Notes: a model not told the origin generated them from the letters alone. Positions 1 through 6,922 are shown, counted from the first letter of the stretch. The stretch: 9,710 nt of DNA from Thermodesulfobacterium sp. (GCA_021163085.1 JAGGXL010000129.1:1-9710); one strand, 5' to 3'. Numbers and translations: made by a program.

Positions 1-1
1 A

Positions 2-7
2 TATAAT
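2..7 (+). promoter_or_regulatory. possible -10 element of the cytochrome operon
   Basis: A perfect TATAAT hexamer lies 41 bases before the first ATG of the cytochrome operon and would give a leader of roughly 30-35 bases. The matching -35 would fall outside the window, so this cannot be confirmed. TATAAT also arises easily in AT-rich DNA. The gene's ribosome binding site is clear: GGGAGG at 38-42 and flanking bases, a few bases before the ATG at 49. Confidence 0.35.
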
Positions 8-48
8 GTAGGGCTTTAATAGGATTTTATTGAGAAGGGAGGTAAAGA

Positions 49-2052
49 ATGAAAATATGTCAAAATAGAAAGTTTTATTCAATTTTATGTATGATTTTTC
101 TATTTTTCTTCTTTTCAGGAGGTATTTCTTTTGGTAAAAAGGTTAATAAATGTTTATTGTGTCATAAAGTAAAAAGAGCACCTAAAATATTAGAAAATGG
201 CGAAAAACTTTCTCTCTATGTGGATCCTGAAGGATATAAAGCCTCGGTTCATGGAAATATAGATTGTATTTTTTGCCATTTAGAAATTAAGCCGGATCAT
301 CCCAAACCAATAAAAATAAAAAGTAAAAAAGAATATGTTAATCAGCTTGCAAAAAATTGTTTAAAATGTCATCCTGTTTCACTTATCTCTAAGTCCCCCT
401 CTCATGCTAAGGTAATAAAAAGGAAAGATGTAAATTGTGTTGAGTGTCATGGTTCTCATTATATAAAATCTATAAAAGATTGGAAAAAAACTGTTTCAAC
501 TTCAAATTATTGTTTGATGTGCCACAATTTCAGGATAGTTAAAACTTTATCAAGTGGAGAAAAGTTATCATTAAGAGTCAACCGAGAAGAAATTCAGAAA
601 TCTGTTCATGTTAAATTAGAATGTACAGAGTGTCATTATAATTTTTCTAAAACTAAGCATCCTTTATATAATTATAAAAATAGAAAAGCCTATACAGTTG
701 AGTTATCTAAAAAGATTTGCCAGAGGTGTCATACTGAGGAACAACTGAAGAAGAACCCTGCACATTACACACTTTCTAAAACTTCATCCTGTATTGAATG
801 TCATGGATTTCATAATGTAAAACCGGCAAAATTAGCTAAAGCAGTTTCTGAAAATAAATATTGTTTAAACTGTCATACAAGAGAAATTGTAAAAAAAATG
901 GAGAACGGGGAAGTTCTATCTTTAAGTGTTAATGAATCTCAAATTATGTCTTCAGTTCATAAAAAACTTGCTTGTTCTAAATGTCATAAAGGATATTCTA
1001 CCAAATCACATCCTGTAAGAAGTTTTAAATCTATTGCAGAATATAGAAGTATGGCCCAGGAAGTGTGTAAAAATTGTCATGCTAAAGAAGTAAGTGATTA
1101 CAACATTAGCATTCATAAAACTTTGGTTTCAAAAGGATATTCAAAGGCTCCTGATTGTTTGGGCTGCCATGGTTATCATGGAGTAAGTAAAATTTCTACT
1201 AATGATGTTGCAAAACATAAGCTTTGCTCAAGATGTCATAGTAAAGAAGGTGATAGTTTTAAAGAAAGTATTCACTATAAAGCTTATAAAGAAGGTAAAG
1301 AAGGTACACCCGTATGTTCAAGTTGTCACGGAGCTCATAAAGTATTACCTACCAGTATAGCTAATTTAAAAGATTACTGTATAAATTGTCATAATGAAGC
1401 AAGGAGCTATCATAATAAATGGTTGTATAATCCACCGTTTAAGTTAGAAAGTTTTGTTGATGTCCATTTTGATGGAAGCTCCTGTGCTGTATGTCATGCA
1501 TCTGGCGAAAAAGCCATTGTTTTAATCTTGGCTACTTCAGAAAACAAAGTCTTAACCCTCGAAGAACTTTCTAAACTTACAAATTGGGATATAGAAGAAA
1601 TAAAAGCAAAACTTGATAAAAACGGTGATAATTTTATTCAAAAAGAAGAACTTTGGGGTTTCTTAGGTGATCTCAAAGAATTGGTAAAAGTTGAGCTAAA
1701 GGGTAGATTGGATATGGTTAATAAAAATGATGCTCACAAAATAACTTCTAAAAAGGAGGCTATAAAAGATTGTGCCTTCTGTCACGATCAAAAAGCTCAG
1801 TTTATAGAAAAACTTGAAATTAATAAAGAAGAAGGAAGGGCAGAAAGAATAGATGCAGAAAAAAGTGCTGTTAATTCAGCTTATGCTATACCCAACATTA
1901 AAGATTTTTATGTACTGGGATTAACCAAAATAGATGTTCTGGATACTTTATTTGTAGTTGCTTTAATTGCTGGTATTGGAGTGGCGGCAGGACATATCTT
2001 TTTAAGAATTGTTACCATTCCTATTAGAAGAAAGAAAAAGGAGGGACAGTAA
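49..2052 (+). CDS. membrane-anchored 17-heme cytochrome c (quinol dehydrogenase partner)
   Basis: This is a 667-residue exported multiheme cytochrome, probably the periplasmic electron-accepting subunit of a quinone-linked complex with the downstream cytochrome b. Visible: a hydrophobic signal segment at about residues 10-28, then 17 CxxCH sites starting at residues 35, 73, 104, 130, 155, 192, 224, 248, 272, 309, 340, 370, 393, 423, 444, 479 and 575. Residues 35-392 are three tandem copies of a four-heme unit of about 117-121 residues, each carrying GE-x-LSL, SVH, HP and (S/A/I)H landmarks. Eighteen soluble non-motif histidines suffice for bis-His ligation of all 17 hemes. Residues 523-534 match an EF-hand loop (D, N, D, F-I, E at positions 1, 3, 5, 7-8, 12). 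A C-terminal helix at about 632-655, containing His649 and followed by RRKKK, anchors the protein. Similar c/b gene pairs (Cbc-type in Geobacter) take electrons from menaquinol. The exact partner and direction of electron flow are inferred. Confidence 0.9.
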   Translation: MKICQNRKFYSILCMIFLFFFFSGGISFGKKVNKCLLCHKVKRAPKILENGEKLSLYVDPEGYKASVHGNIDCIFCHLEIKPDHPKPIKIKSKKEYVNQLAKNCLKCHPVSLISKSPSHAKVIKRKDVNCVECHGSHYIKSIKDWKKTVSTSNYCLMCHNFRIVKTLSSGEKLSLRVNREEIQKSVHVKLECTECHYNFSKTKHPLYNYKNRKAYTVELSKKICQRCHTEEQLKKNPAHYTLSKTSSCIECHGFHNVKPAKLAKAVSENKYCLNCHTREIVKKMENGEVLSLSVNESQIMSSVHKKLACSKCHKGYSTKSHPVRSFKSIAEYRSMAQEVCKNCHAKEVSDYNISIHKTLVSKGYSKAPDCLGCHGYHGVSKISTNDVAKHKLCSRCHSKEGDSFKESIHYKAYKEGKEGTPVCSSCHGAHKVLPTSIANLKDYCINCHNEARSYHNKWLYNPPFKLESFVDVHFDGSSCAVCHASGEKAIVLILATSENKVLTLEELSKLTNWDIEEIKAKLDKNGDNFIQKEELWGFLGDLKELVKVELKGRLDMVNKNDAHKITSKKEAIKDCAFCHDQKAQFIEKLEINKEEGRAERIDAEKSAVNSAYAIPNIKDFYVLGLTKIDVLDTLFVVALIAGIGVAAGHIFLRIVTIPIRRKKKEGQ

Positions 2053-2684
2053 TGAAGAAAATTTATTTACATCCTCTACCTGTTAGAATTTGGCATTGGG
2101 TAAATGCCATTTGTTTTATTATACTAATTATTACAGGCTTACAGATAAGGTTGGGAAATAATTTGGGTTTGATGTCTTTTCAAAGTGCAGTTAAAATACA
2201 TAGCTGGCTGGGGTTTGTTTTAATTGCCAACTACTTTATATGGTTTATTTACTATTTTGCAACCTTAAAATTTTTTAAAATTTATGTTCCTCCTATATGG
2301 AGACCTATTGAATTTACCAAAAGGGCTTTGCGTCAAGCTAAGTATTATGGATATGGAATAATGGTAGGAGAGAAGAATCCCCATCACCCAACCCCTGACA
2401 ATAAATTTAATCCTATGCAACAGGTTGCTTATTTAATGATTATGATAGTTTGTATTCCTCTTCAACTTATTACAGGGCTTATACTTTGGGATCCAGTTAA
2501 ATTTCAATTTTTAGCAAATATTTTTGGAGGTATTCAGATTGTATCTTTAATTCATGTAGGATTGTGGATATTTTTTGGTGCCTTTATTATTGTTCATTTC
2601 TATTTAGCAACCTTGGGTCATACTCCCATGGCTCATATTATTGCCATGTTTACAGGATATGAAGAAGAACACGAAGAACATTAA
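2052..2684 (+). CDS. di-heme cytochrome b, cytochrome b561/Ni-Fe hydrogenase b-subunit type
   Basis: A 210-residue integral membrane protein of the bacterial b561 / HydC-like cytochrome b family, which passes electrons between the quinone pool and a periplasmic partner. Four hydrophobic helices are visible at about residues 14-32, 50-70, 122-146 and 163-188. Likely heme b ligands are His15 (in RIWHW, helix 1), His50 (helix 2), His168 and His182 (helix 4), the usual arrangement for two b hemes. The C-terminus is a short acidic/His tail. The start codon overlaps the upstream stop codon by one base (TAATG) and its ribosome binding site lies inside the end of the 17-heme gene, so the two proteins are probably made in step as one complex. 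No hydrogenase or formate dehydrogenase subunit is nearby, so the partner is most likely the 17-heme cytochrome. The family assignment is firm; the physiological partner is inferred. Confidence 0.88.
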   Translation: MKKIYLHPLPVRIWHWVNAICFIILIITGLQIRLGNNLGLMSFQSAVKIHSWLGFVLIANYFIWFIYYFATLKFFKIYVPPIWRPIEFTKRALRQAKYYGYGIMVGEKNPHHPTPDNKFNPMQQVAYLMIMIVCIPLQLITGLILWDPVKFQFLANIFGGIQIVSLIHVGLWIFFGAFIIVHFYLATLGHTPMAHIIAMFTGYEEEHEEH

Positions 2685-2690
2685 TTCTAA

Positions 2691-2701
2691 AAAAGGAGGT
2701 G
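2691..2701 (+). promoter_or_regulatory. strong ribosome binding site of the tetraheme cytochrome
   Basis: AAAAGGAGGTG is a near-complete complement to the 16S rRNA tail and sits 4-5 bases before the ATG at 2706. It suggests that the small cytochrome is translated more strongly than the two upstream membrane subunits, as expected of a soluble shuttle needed in excess. Confidence 0.7.
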
Positions 2702-2705
2702 TTAT

Positions 2706-3083
2706 ATGAAATTAAAAAAAGTTTTAATAGGGATTTTAAATGGAGCTTTTTTACTTGGAGGAACATATCTTTTGGCACAACAATTTCCTAAAGAATGCGT
2801 TATAGATATAGGTGGAAAAATGGCACCTGTTAAATTTCTTCATGCTAAACATGTAACAGAATATAAGGTAAGTTGTAAGACATGCCATCATAAAACAAAA
2901 GATCTTACTAAAGGCGTTCAAAAGTGTAGTGAATGTCATGGATTAAAAGAAGGGAAAGAAGGAGCACCAAGAGCAATGCTTGCTTTTCATAAAAATTGTG
3001 TTAACTGCCACAAAAAAGTAAATGCTGAACAGCAGAAGAATGCTCCAACCAAGTGTAATGAGTGCCATAAAAAAGAATCTTGA
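2706..3083 (+). CDS. small periplasmic tetraheme cytochrome c3-type
   Basis: A 125-residue exported class III (c3/c7-like) cytochrome, likely a soluble periplasmic electron shuttle. A signal peptide is visible at residues 1-24 (Lys-rich start, hydrophobic core, LLA before QQ). Four heme sites, all CxxCH, start at residues 57, 74, 98 and 117. The family hallmarks are present: a paired-His segment FLHAKH before heme 1, CHH at heme 1, and AFH just before heme 3. Unlike classical c3, no site has the CxxxxCH spacing. Four heme sites exceed the three of c7. There is a lone Cys at 31 just after the signal peptide. It is the last gene of the operon, 21 bp after the cytochrome b, and is followed by a hairpin terminator. 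It would take electrons from the 17-heme/cytochrome b pair or return them; direction is not decidable from sequence. Confidence 0.87.
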   Translation: MKLKKVLIGILNGAFLLGGTYLLAQQFPKECVIDIGGKMAPVKFLHAKHVTEYKVSCKTCHHKTKDLTKGVQKCSECHGLKEGKEGAPRAMLAFHKNCVNCHKKVNAEQQKNAPTKCNECHKKES

Positions 3084-3120
3084 TTAAAAAACTATCTGAA
3101 ATTAAATTATTTCTGAATAA

Positions 3121-3150
3121 AAGAGGGGGAAGTCCCCCTCCTCTTTTTTA
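3121..3150. terminator. bidirectional intrinsic terminator between convergent genes
   Basis: A GC-rich hairpin with 7-bp arms GAGGGGG (3123-3129) and CCCCCTC (3134-3140) and an AAGT loop is followed by a T-rich tract on the + strand. Outer A-rich and T-rich flanks can extend the stem with a small bulge. On the - strand the flanking A residues read as T, so it can also end the small gene at 3153-3428, whose stop codon lies just beside it. It is the most GC-rich spot in the neighbourhood. Confidence 0.85.
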
Positions 3151-3152
3151 TT

Positions 3153-3428
3153 TTAATATTCTTCTTCTATTTCTTCTGTTTCTTCTTCATATAGATATTC
3201 TTCTTGTATACTTGATCTTAACTTTTCAGAAGAAGAAAGGTTATGAGGTACTCTTATGATTTCTCTCAGTTGATCAAGCTCTAAGGGTAAGTCTTTGTCT
3301 TTTTGGCAGATTTCACATATCTTTATATGTTTATTTATTAATTCTATCATTTTAATAGGAGAGAGAGTAAAATTTCTTACTTCTTGATACCAATCTCTAA
3401 TTAAATTTTTTAACCTTTGACACTGCAT
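3153..3428 (-). CDS. small acidic protein with ZAS-like (anti-sigma zinc) Cys/His pattern
   Basis: A 91-residue protein of unknown function. Visible: Cys3, then His34-x3-Cys38-x2-Cys41, the spacing of the zinc-binding anti-sigma (ZAS / zf-HC2) fold, in which an N-terminal Cys and an H-x3-C-x2-C motif share one zinc. The C-terminal 17 residues are almost all Glu/Tyr (EETEEIEEEY), a very acidic tail. There is no membrane helix and no signal peptide, so it should be cytoplasmic. The ATG at 3428 has a weak AAAGG nine bases upstream. No sigma factor gene is in the window. It converges on the cytochrome operon and shares its terminator. It could be a soluble ZAS regulator, or a small zinc protein of another kind. 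It is probably a real gene because it fills the space exactly between a terminator and an AT-rich promoter region. Confidence 0.6.
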   Translation of the reverse strand: MQCQRLKNLIRDWYQEVRNFTLSPIKMIELINKHIKICEICQKDKDLPLELDQLREIIRVPHNLSSSEKLRSSIQEEYLYEEETEEIEEEY

Positions 3429-3562
3429 TTTTATAAACCTTTAATTTATAATGTATATTTAAAATATAAAACATAAAATAAAGTTTAAAATTTTCAAATT
3501 TGTGATATTTTATAAAATTTCATAAAAAATGCAATAATCAAAAACTAAAAAGGAGTCTGAAT
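3429..3562. promoter_or_regulatory. AT-rich divergent promoter region (small ZAS-like gene / trpS)
   Basis: This 134-bp stretch separates two divergently read genes, so it should hold both promoters. It is almost pure A/T. For trpS a weak candidate is TTGTGA at 3500-3505 with TAAAAA at 3523-3528 (17-bp spacing). A perfect TATAAT at 3447-3452 lacks a credible -35. No T-box leader, tRNA-like structure or operator palindrome was seen. Exact promoter positions are uncertain. Confidence 0.4.
3551..3555 (+). promoter_or_regulatory. ribosome binding site fixing the GTG start of trpS
   Basis: AGGAG lies 7 bases before GTG at 3563. The ATG two bases earlier (3561) is in another frame and meets a stop after two codons. 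The next in-frame ATG (residue 10) would remove the conserved start of the TrpRS Rossmann fold, so GTG is the real start. Confidence 0.75.
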
Positions 3563-4558
3563 GTGTTAAGAACAAGGATTTTAAGTGGAATGAGACCCAC
3601 AGGGCCTCTGCATCTTGGACACCTTCATGGGGTTCTAAAAAACTGGTTGGAATTACAAGAAAAATATGAATGTTTTTATTTTATTGCAGACTGGCATGCT
3701 TTAACCACCGAATACGAAAACCCTGAAAAGATATTTGAATATTCCGAAGAGTTATTTTTAGAATGGTTGTCTGTAGGACTTTCTCCAGAAAAAAGCACCC
3801 TTTTTATTCAATCTGCTATAAAAGAACATGCAGAGCTTCATTTAATTTTTAGCATGTTTGTTCCTGTATCATGGCTTGAGAGGAATCCTTCCTATAAAGA
3901 GATGATTCAAAATATTCAGAACAAAGATCTGAACACATATGGATTTTTGGGTTATCCGGTTCTTCAAGCTGCAGATATTCTTATTTATAAAGCTCAAAAA
4001 GTTCCTGTAGGACTTGATCAGGTGCCTCATTTGGAACTAACTAGAGAGATTGCAAGAAGGTTTAACTATCTTTATAAAGTAGATTATTTTCCTGAGCCTG
4101 AGCCCTTACTTTCTGAGGTTCCAAAGATTCCAGGAATTGACGGAAAAAAAATGAGTAAAAGCTATGGAAATGCTATATTTTTAAATGACCCACCAGAAGT
4201 GGTAAGAAAGAAGGTAATGAGCTATGTCACAGATACACAGAGACCGAAAAAGAGCGATCCAGGAGATCCTGAAAATCGCTGTGTCGCTTTTAACTTAATA
4301 AAGCTTTATTTCGGGGCTGAAGAAAGAGAAGAGATTGTAAAAGATTGTAAGAAGGCAATGTTAGGATGTGTAGAGTGTAAAAAAAGATTGGCAGATAAAA
4401 TAATATTTGAACTTGAAAAAATTTGGGATAAAAGAAAGGAAATAGAAAGGGAAGACTGGAGAGGAATGCTTTATAAAGGAATAGAAACTGCTCGGGATAT
4501 AGCTCGTCAAACAATGGAAGAAGTAAACATTATAGTATTTAGAAAAAAGATGTTTTAA
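3563..4558 (+). CDS. trpS: tryptophanyl-tRNA synthetase, with four-Cys iron-sulfur-type motif
   Basis: A 331-residue class I aminoacyl-tRNA synthetase that charges tRNA-Trp with tryptophan using ATP in the cytoplasm. Visible: SGMRPTGPLHLGH near the N-terminus with the HIGH-type signature HLGH at residues 17-20, the KMSKS loop at 196-200, and the family segment around GLDQVPHLELTREIARRFN at about 150-168. Length is normal. In the C-terminal anticodon-binding region, Cys240, Cys262, Cys269 and Cys272 form C-x21-C-x6-C-x2-C, very close to the [4Fe-4S]-binding pattern described for Thermotoga maritima TrpRS. The start is GTG at 3563, set by AGGAG upstream. It is transcribed towards ligA; their stop codons are 6 bp apart and no + strand terminator is evident, so trpS transcripts may run antisense into ligA. 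Identity is certain; the cluster is inferred from spacing. Confidence 0.97.
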   Translation: MLRTRILSGMRPTGPLHLGHLHGVLKNWLELQEKYECFYFIADWHALTTEYENPEKIFEYSEELFLEWLSVGLSPEKSTLFIQSAIKEHAELHLIFSMFVPVSWLERNPSYKEMIQNIQNKDLNTYGFLGYPVLQAADILIYKAQKVPVGLDQVPHLELTREIARRFNYLYKVDYFPEPEPLLSEVPKIPGIDGKKMSKSYGNAIFLNDPPEVVRKKVMSYVTDTQRPKKSDPGDPENRCVAFNLIKLYFGAEEREEIVKDCKKAMLGCVECKKRLADKIIFELEKIWDKRKEIEREDWRGMLYKGIETARDIARQTMEEVNIIVFRKKMF

Positions 4559-4573
4559 AGAGAATTAAGCATC
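4543..4573 (-). terminator. probable intrinsic terminator of ligA, inside the 3' end of trpS
   Basis: Read on the - strand, GATGCTTAA (the last two ligA codons plus its stop) pairs with TTAAAACATC across a short TTCTCT loop, with one G-T pair and one bulged base. Six T residues follow (A at 4543-4548 on the + strand). The hairpin is AT-rich and therefore weak. The T-run lies in the last codons of trpS. On the + strand no T-run follows, so it would act in one direction only. Confidence 0.45.
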
Positions 4574-6625
4574 ACCAATTAATTTCAAAAATTCTTCCTC
4601 ATTAATTGTTTTTATACCTAACTGCAAGGCTCTTTGATATTTTGACCCTGGATCTTCACCAACTACTACATAGTCAACATTTCTGGAGACTGAATTTGTA
4701 ACCTTTCCTCCAAGTTCCATCACTTTTCTTTTAGCTTCATCTCTTGTCATGGATTTTAGAGCCCCTGTAAATACAAAAGTAAGCCCTTCAAGAATTTTGG
4801 GTTTTTCTTCTTTCTTTTCTTCTTCGACAAAGGTAATTCCTGCAGAAAGCATTCTTTGAACCATTTTACGGTTTTCTTCGTTTTTAAAGAACTCCACAAT
4901 AGATTTAGCAACTTCATAACCAATACCAGGAATGCTTAATAAATCTGTTAAAGATGCATTCATGAGTTTTTCAAGACTTTTAAATTTTTCAGCAAGCATT
5001 TGTGCCATAGCTTCTCCAACATGTCTTATACCGAGTGCATAGATAAACCTTGCAAGTGTTGTCTTTTTGCTTTTTTGAATAGCTTCATAAAGATTTTTTG
5101 CTTTTTTATAAGCAAATCCAGGAAGTTTCATAAAATCTTCCCATTTTAAGTAATAGAGATCTGCTACATTTTGTACGAGTCCTTTATCTACAAGGTCTCT
5201 TGCCACCTTTTCTCCGAGACCATCTATGTTCATGGCATTTCTGCTTGCAAAATGTAAAAGCTTTCTTACTGCTTGAGCATAGCAAGCTTTATTGGGGCAT
5301 CTCCAGATGGCTTCTCCTGGTTTTTTGACAAGTTTTGTCCCGCAAATAGGGCAATGAGTAGGAAATATTATTTCCTTTTCCTGTCCGGTTCTGCGTTCTT
5401 TTATGGGCATAACTATTTCAGGTATTACCTCTCCGGCTCTTTGTACAAGCACCCAGTCACCAATTTTTATATCAAGGTTTTTAATAAAATCTTCATTATG
5501 AAGGGTTGCCCTTTCAACAATTACACCACCTATGTTGACAGGTTTCAATACTGCAACAGGGGTTACTGCACCTGTTCTTCCTACTTGGAAAACTACATCC
5601 AGAAGCTCTGTGGTAACTTGAGTGGGTTGAAATTTATAAGCAAGGGCATATCTTGGAGAACGAGCCTTTGTTCCGAGTTTTTCCCAGAGAGAAAGATCAT
5701 TTACCTTTATAACGACTCCGTCAATTTCGTATGATAAGGTATCTCTTATTCTCTCGATATAGTGATGATAATTTATGGCTTCTTTTATATTTTTTACCAA
5801 CTTTACATGTGGATTGACTTTTAATCCCCATTTAGGAAGTGTATTTAATACCTCCCACTGGGTTTTAAAGTTATATCCTTCAACTTTCCCCATTCCATAG
5901 CAAAATATATCAAGTTTTCTTTTAGCTGTAATTGATGGATCAAGCTGTCTCAGAGAACCAGCTGCCGCATTTCGAGGATTTGCAAAAGGAAGCTCACCTT
6001 TACGAATTCTTTCTTCATTTAATCTTTTAAATTCATCTTTTGTCATATACACCTCTCCTCTTACATCAATTCGAGAAGGAATATCTGGGACATCCTCTGC
6101 AAATTTTCTAAGTCTTAAAGGAATAGTATGAATAGTCTTTAAATTGTTGGTTACATCTTCTCCTACATAGCCATCTCCACGAGTTGCTCCAATCACTAAA
6201 CTTCCATTTTCATACACCAATTCTACAGCTAACCCATCTATTTTGGGTTCAACCGTATATTCTATATCTTCATCTTCAGGCAATCCTAAAAACCTTTTTA
6301 TCCTTTTATCAAACTCTATTACTTCTTCTTCATTCATGGCATCATCTAAGGAAAGCATAGGTTCAGCATGAGGAACTTCCCTGAATCCTTCCACAGGTTT
6401 AAAACCAACTCTTTGAGTTGGAGAGTCAGGAGTGATTAGTTCAGGATACATTTCTTCCAGTTTTTTTAATTCCCGCATTAGAGCATCATATTCAGCATCA
6501 GAAATAACTGGAGAATCAAGTACATAATATCTATAATTGTGATACTCAATTTCTTCTCTTAATTTTTTAACCCTTTCTATAACTTCCTGAGGGATTTTCT
6601 TTTTTTCTGTTATTTCTTTTTTCAT
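4565..6625 (-). CDS. ligA: NAD-dependent DNA ligase
   Basis: A 686-residue bacterial replicative DNA ligase that seals nicks in double-stranded DNA using NAD. All domains are visible in order: the NAD-binding domain Ia with YHNYRYYVLDSPVISDAEYD at about residues 28-47, the adenylation domain with active-site Lys128 in KIDG (128-131), an OB-fold, a four-Cys zinc finger (Cys425, Cys428, Cys443, Cys448), helix-hairpin-helix repeats at about 465-580 (for example IPGIGYEVAKSI), and a C-terminal BRCT domain at about 611-686. Length is normal for the family. The ATG at 6625 is preceded by a clear AGGAGGAG. A Lys/Glu-rich N-terminal extension of about 12 residues and a Glu/Lys linker before BRCT fit a thermophile. 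It stands alone on this strand and looks intact. Confidence 0.98.
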   Translation of the reverse strand: MKKEITEKKKIPQEVIERVKKLREEIEYHNYRYYVLDSPVISDAEYDALMRELKKLEEMYPELITPDSPTQRVGFKPVEGFREVPHAEPMLSLDDAMNEEEVIEFDKRIKRFLGLPEDEDIEYTVEPKIDGLAVELVYENGSLVIGATRGDGYVGEDVTNNLKTIHTIPLRLRKFAEDVPDIPSRIDVRGEVYMTKDEFKRLNEERIRKGELPFANPRNAAAGSLRQLDPSITAKRKLDIFCYGMGKVEGYNFKTQWEVLNTLPKWGLKVNPHVKLVKNIKEAINYHHYIERIRDTLSYEIDGVVIKVNDLSLWEKLGTKARSPRYALAYKFQPTQVTTELLDVVFQVGRTGAVTPVAVLKPVNIGGVIVERATLHNEDFIKNLDIKIGDWVLVQRAGEVIPEIVMPIKERRTGQEKEIIFPTHCPICGTKLVKKPGEAIWRCPNKACYAQAVRKLLHFASRNAMNIDGLGEKVARDLVDKGLVQNVADLYYLKWEDFMKLPGFAYKKAKNLYEAIQKSKKTTLARFIYALGIRHVGEAMAQMLAEKFKSLEKLMNASLTDLLSIPGIGYEVAKSIVEFFKNEENRKMVQRMLSAGITFVEEEKKEEKPKILEGLTFVFTGALKSMTRDEAKRKVMELGGKVTNSVSRNVDYVVVGEDPGSKYQRALQLGIKTINEEEFLKLIGDA

Positions 6626-6645
6626 AACAACTCCTCCTATTACTA

Positions 6646-6682
6646 ATTATAAAGTCTGTGGCAATCTCTTTTATTAATTATA
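6646..6682 (-). promoter_or_regulatory. candidate -10 elements of ligA
   Basis: On the - strand two perfect TATAAT boxes occur 31 bp apart (6646-6651 and 6677-6682), each in a TTATAATTA context. Neither has a good -35 at 16-18 bp. The nearer one would give a leader of only about 15 bases before the ATG. At least one is probably used, but which cannot be decided. Confidence 0.35.
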
Positions 6683-6843
6683 AGATTTAATTTTTAAAAT
6701 TAAAATATAAAATTTGTTAGAACATTAAAAATGATTTAAAGGAAAGTATTAAAAAACTTTAAAAATAAAATGAAAAATAAAATAAAATTTTAAAATTTGT
6801 TTATTTTCAGAAGATAATTTTTAAAATTACTTTTTAAATAAGG

Positions 6844-6871
6844 TTGACCATTTAAGGAGTTAGAATAAAAT
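6844..6871 (+). promoter_or_regulatory. sigma-70-type promoter of the 12-heme cytochrome genes
   Basis: TTGACC (6844-6849), a 16-bp spacer and TAAAAT (6866-6871) match the housekeeping consensus at five of six positions each. The predicted leader is about 45 bases, ending in GGAGG (6911-6915) seven bases before the ATG. The same -10 and spacing recur before the OmcS-like gene. Confidence 0.55.
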
Positions 6872-6922
6872 ATTTAAAAGCTTCAGGATAGAACTTATAT
6901 AAACTTTAAGGGAGGAACTTTT

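Larger units (their letters stand above)
6626..6922. promoter_or_regulatory. AT-rich divergent promoter region (ligA / 12-heme cytochromes)
   Basis: About 297 bp without a gene, more than 80% A/T by eye. It holds the ligA ribosome binding site (CTCCTCCT at 6631-6638 on the + strand), two - strand TATAAT boxes, and the + strand promoter listed separately. The middle, about 6685-6840, is A-tracts and T-tracts with no convincing hairpin, tandem repeat, RNA gene or small open frame with a ribosome binding site. Phased A-tracts could make it bent. Confidence 0.5.

Noticed and set aside
49..2684. NapC/NirT-type or Hmc-type quinol dehydrogenase
   Set aside because: There is no N-terminal NapC-type anchor with four or five hemes and no Fe-S or NrfD-like subunit; the b561-type partner fits better.
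2751..2939. Open frame on the - strand inside the tetraheme cytochrome gene
   Set aside because: It overlaps signal peptide and heme-site codons of a clear cytochrome and lacks a ribosome binding site.
3561..3569. ATG TGT TAA overlapping the trpS GTG start, as a leader peptide
   Set aside because: A two-codon frame with no Trp codon cannot be an attenuation leader; it is most likely chance.
4290..4514. Open frame on the - strand inside trpS
   Set aside because: It is antisense to a conserved gene; the Leu/Phe-rich product simply mirrors Glu/Lys codons on the other strand.
5273..5734. Open frame of 153 codons on the + strand inside ligA
   Set aside because: It is antisense to conserved adenylation, OB-fold and zinc finger coding sequence, has no ribosome binding site, and its product has no recognisable domain.
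6685..6840. Repeated A-tract and T-tract words (for example AAAATTTGTT twice) as iterons or an origin
   Set aside because: Copies are few, unevenly spaced and expected by chance in DNA of this composition; no DnaA-box cluster was seen.
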